Shown: one piece after another, positions 5,892 through 6,303 of the stretch
How positions within the stretch are numbered: position 1 is the first letter of the stretch
Layout of the letters: the number at the start of each line of letters is the position of its first letter
NCBI GenBank assembly: GCA_023421875.1
Contig: JAEZSM010000231.1
Coordinates: forward strand, 1-6,303
From: Spirochaetota bacterium
GTDB lineage: Bacteria > Spirochaetota > Spirochaetia > Treponematales > Rectinemataceae
DNA: 6,303 nucleotides
Reading direction: 5' to 3'
Program-made: the position numbers and the translations under genes
Notes under the pieces: generated by a model
What the model was told of the DNA's origin: nothing
Database searches by the model: none
The model's input: only the letters and a program-made list of their open reading frames with translations

Positions 5892-6303
5892 CTATTCGCA
5901 GCTCAGGCAGGCCTGCTTGCCGGCCTCGATCGCCTGGATGTTCATTGGGATCAGGTGATGCTTGGAGGGCGGAAAAAATGTCTTCAGGATCTCATCTGCA
6001 TGGTCCAGTTTCACCGCGCCGGTGGTCTGGCTCAAAGCCCCCATCATTACCATGTTGGCAATTCTGCCATCACCGATCTTTTCCGCAATATCATTGCAGG
6101 GAATATGGAGAATCTTGGCGTCTGGCCTGTTGGGATCGGTCTTGACCAGGCTGGAGTTGAGGAGGATAGTTCCGCCCTGGGCGCATTTTTCCTCGGCAAT
6201 GTCCACCGAATCCTGGCTCATGATCACCACGGTGTCGGCTTTGGCGACTATGGGGCTCGCTATTTCCTTATCGCTGACCATTACCGAAGCCCGGGCTATG
6301 CCG
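5892..6303 (-). CDS. 2-oxoacid:acceptor oxidoreductase, gamma-type subunit (5' partial)
   Basis: The frame runs in from the right edge and ends with TAG at 5894-5892; 136 C-terminal residues are visible. The segment GIARASVMVSDKEIASPIV at the edge matches the gamma domain of ferredoxin-dependent 2-oxoacid oxidoreductases (pyruvate, 2-oxoglutarate or branched-chain types), as do TILLNSSLV, MVMMGALSQTTGAV and the final HHLIPMNIQAIEAG. In the family this subunit works with the thiamine-diphosphate alpha/beta subunits in the cytoplasm, oxidising 2-oxoacids to acyl-CoA while reducing ferredoxin; this piece alone does not show the substrate. Met at 6281 is internal: the homologous sequence continues upstream of it. 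The protein ends in CLSCE, a Cys pair I do not associate with the family. It is followed by a hairpin and a strong terminator, so it is probably the last gene of an operon whose other subunits lie beyond the edge. Confidence 0.85.
   Translation of the reverse strand, partial: GIARASVMVSDKEIASPIVAKADTVVIMSQDSVDIAEEKCAQGGTILLNSSLVKTDPNRPDAKILHIPCNDIAEKIGDGRIANMVMMGALSQTTGAVKLDHADEILKTFFPPSKHHLIPMNIQAIEAGKQACLSCE

Noticed and set aside
5636..6145. 169-codon open frame on the plus strand
   Set aside because: Runs antisense through the GT51 start, the terminator and the oxidoreductase gene, all well supported on the minus strand; its translation looks like low-complexity noise.

Overview
The window is a gene-dense, GC-rich stretch of bacterial chromosome. 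A barrel-like protein end and a membrane-anchored peptidoglycan glycosyltransferase suggest a cell with a murein wall and probably an outer membrane. A 2-oxoacid:acceptor oxidoreductase subunit fits an anaerobic or fermentative, ferredoxin-using metabolism. A GC-rich spirochaete-like anaerobe would fit, but that is an impression rather than proof. No mobile element, tRNA, rRNA or CRISPR array was seen.

Plus strand, 1-4677, is one tightly packed co-directional run: the C-terminal end of an outer-membrane-type beta-rich protein (to 386), a DinG-family Fe-S helicase (383-2848), a class I mannose-6-phosphate isomerase (2885-4213) and a YaiI/DUF188 PIN-like protein (4210-4677). Two of the three junctions are ATGA stop/start overlaps. 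The third is a 36-nt gap that can be read as a chain of overlapping mini-ORFs, so translational coupling is a plausible theme. No promoter or terminator is visible inside the run. The functions (envelope, DNA metabolism, sugar phosphate, unknown nuclease-like) do not form one obvious pathway.

Minus strand, 6303-4672, holds the 3' end of a 2-oxoacid oxidoreductase gamma-type subunit (5892 to beyond the right edge), a small hairpin behind its stop, a strong intrinsic terminator (5768-5800), and a monofunctional GT51 peptidoglycan glycosyltransferase (5748-4672). The GT51 gene meets the yaiI gene tail to tail with a 6-nt overlap, leaving no intergenic space for a terminator.

The most notable item is the helicase. 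Its N-terminus carries a RadC/JAB-type metal-binding domain with an intact JAMM motif, in the place where many Firmicute DinG proteins carry a DnaQ-type exonuclease. The GT51 protein is also atypical: it has a roughly 100-residue, strongly acidic, disordered-looking tail instead of a transpeptidase domain, a Gly at a usually conserved Asn, and a perfect TATAAT box so close to its ATG that the mRNA could be almost leaderless.
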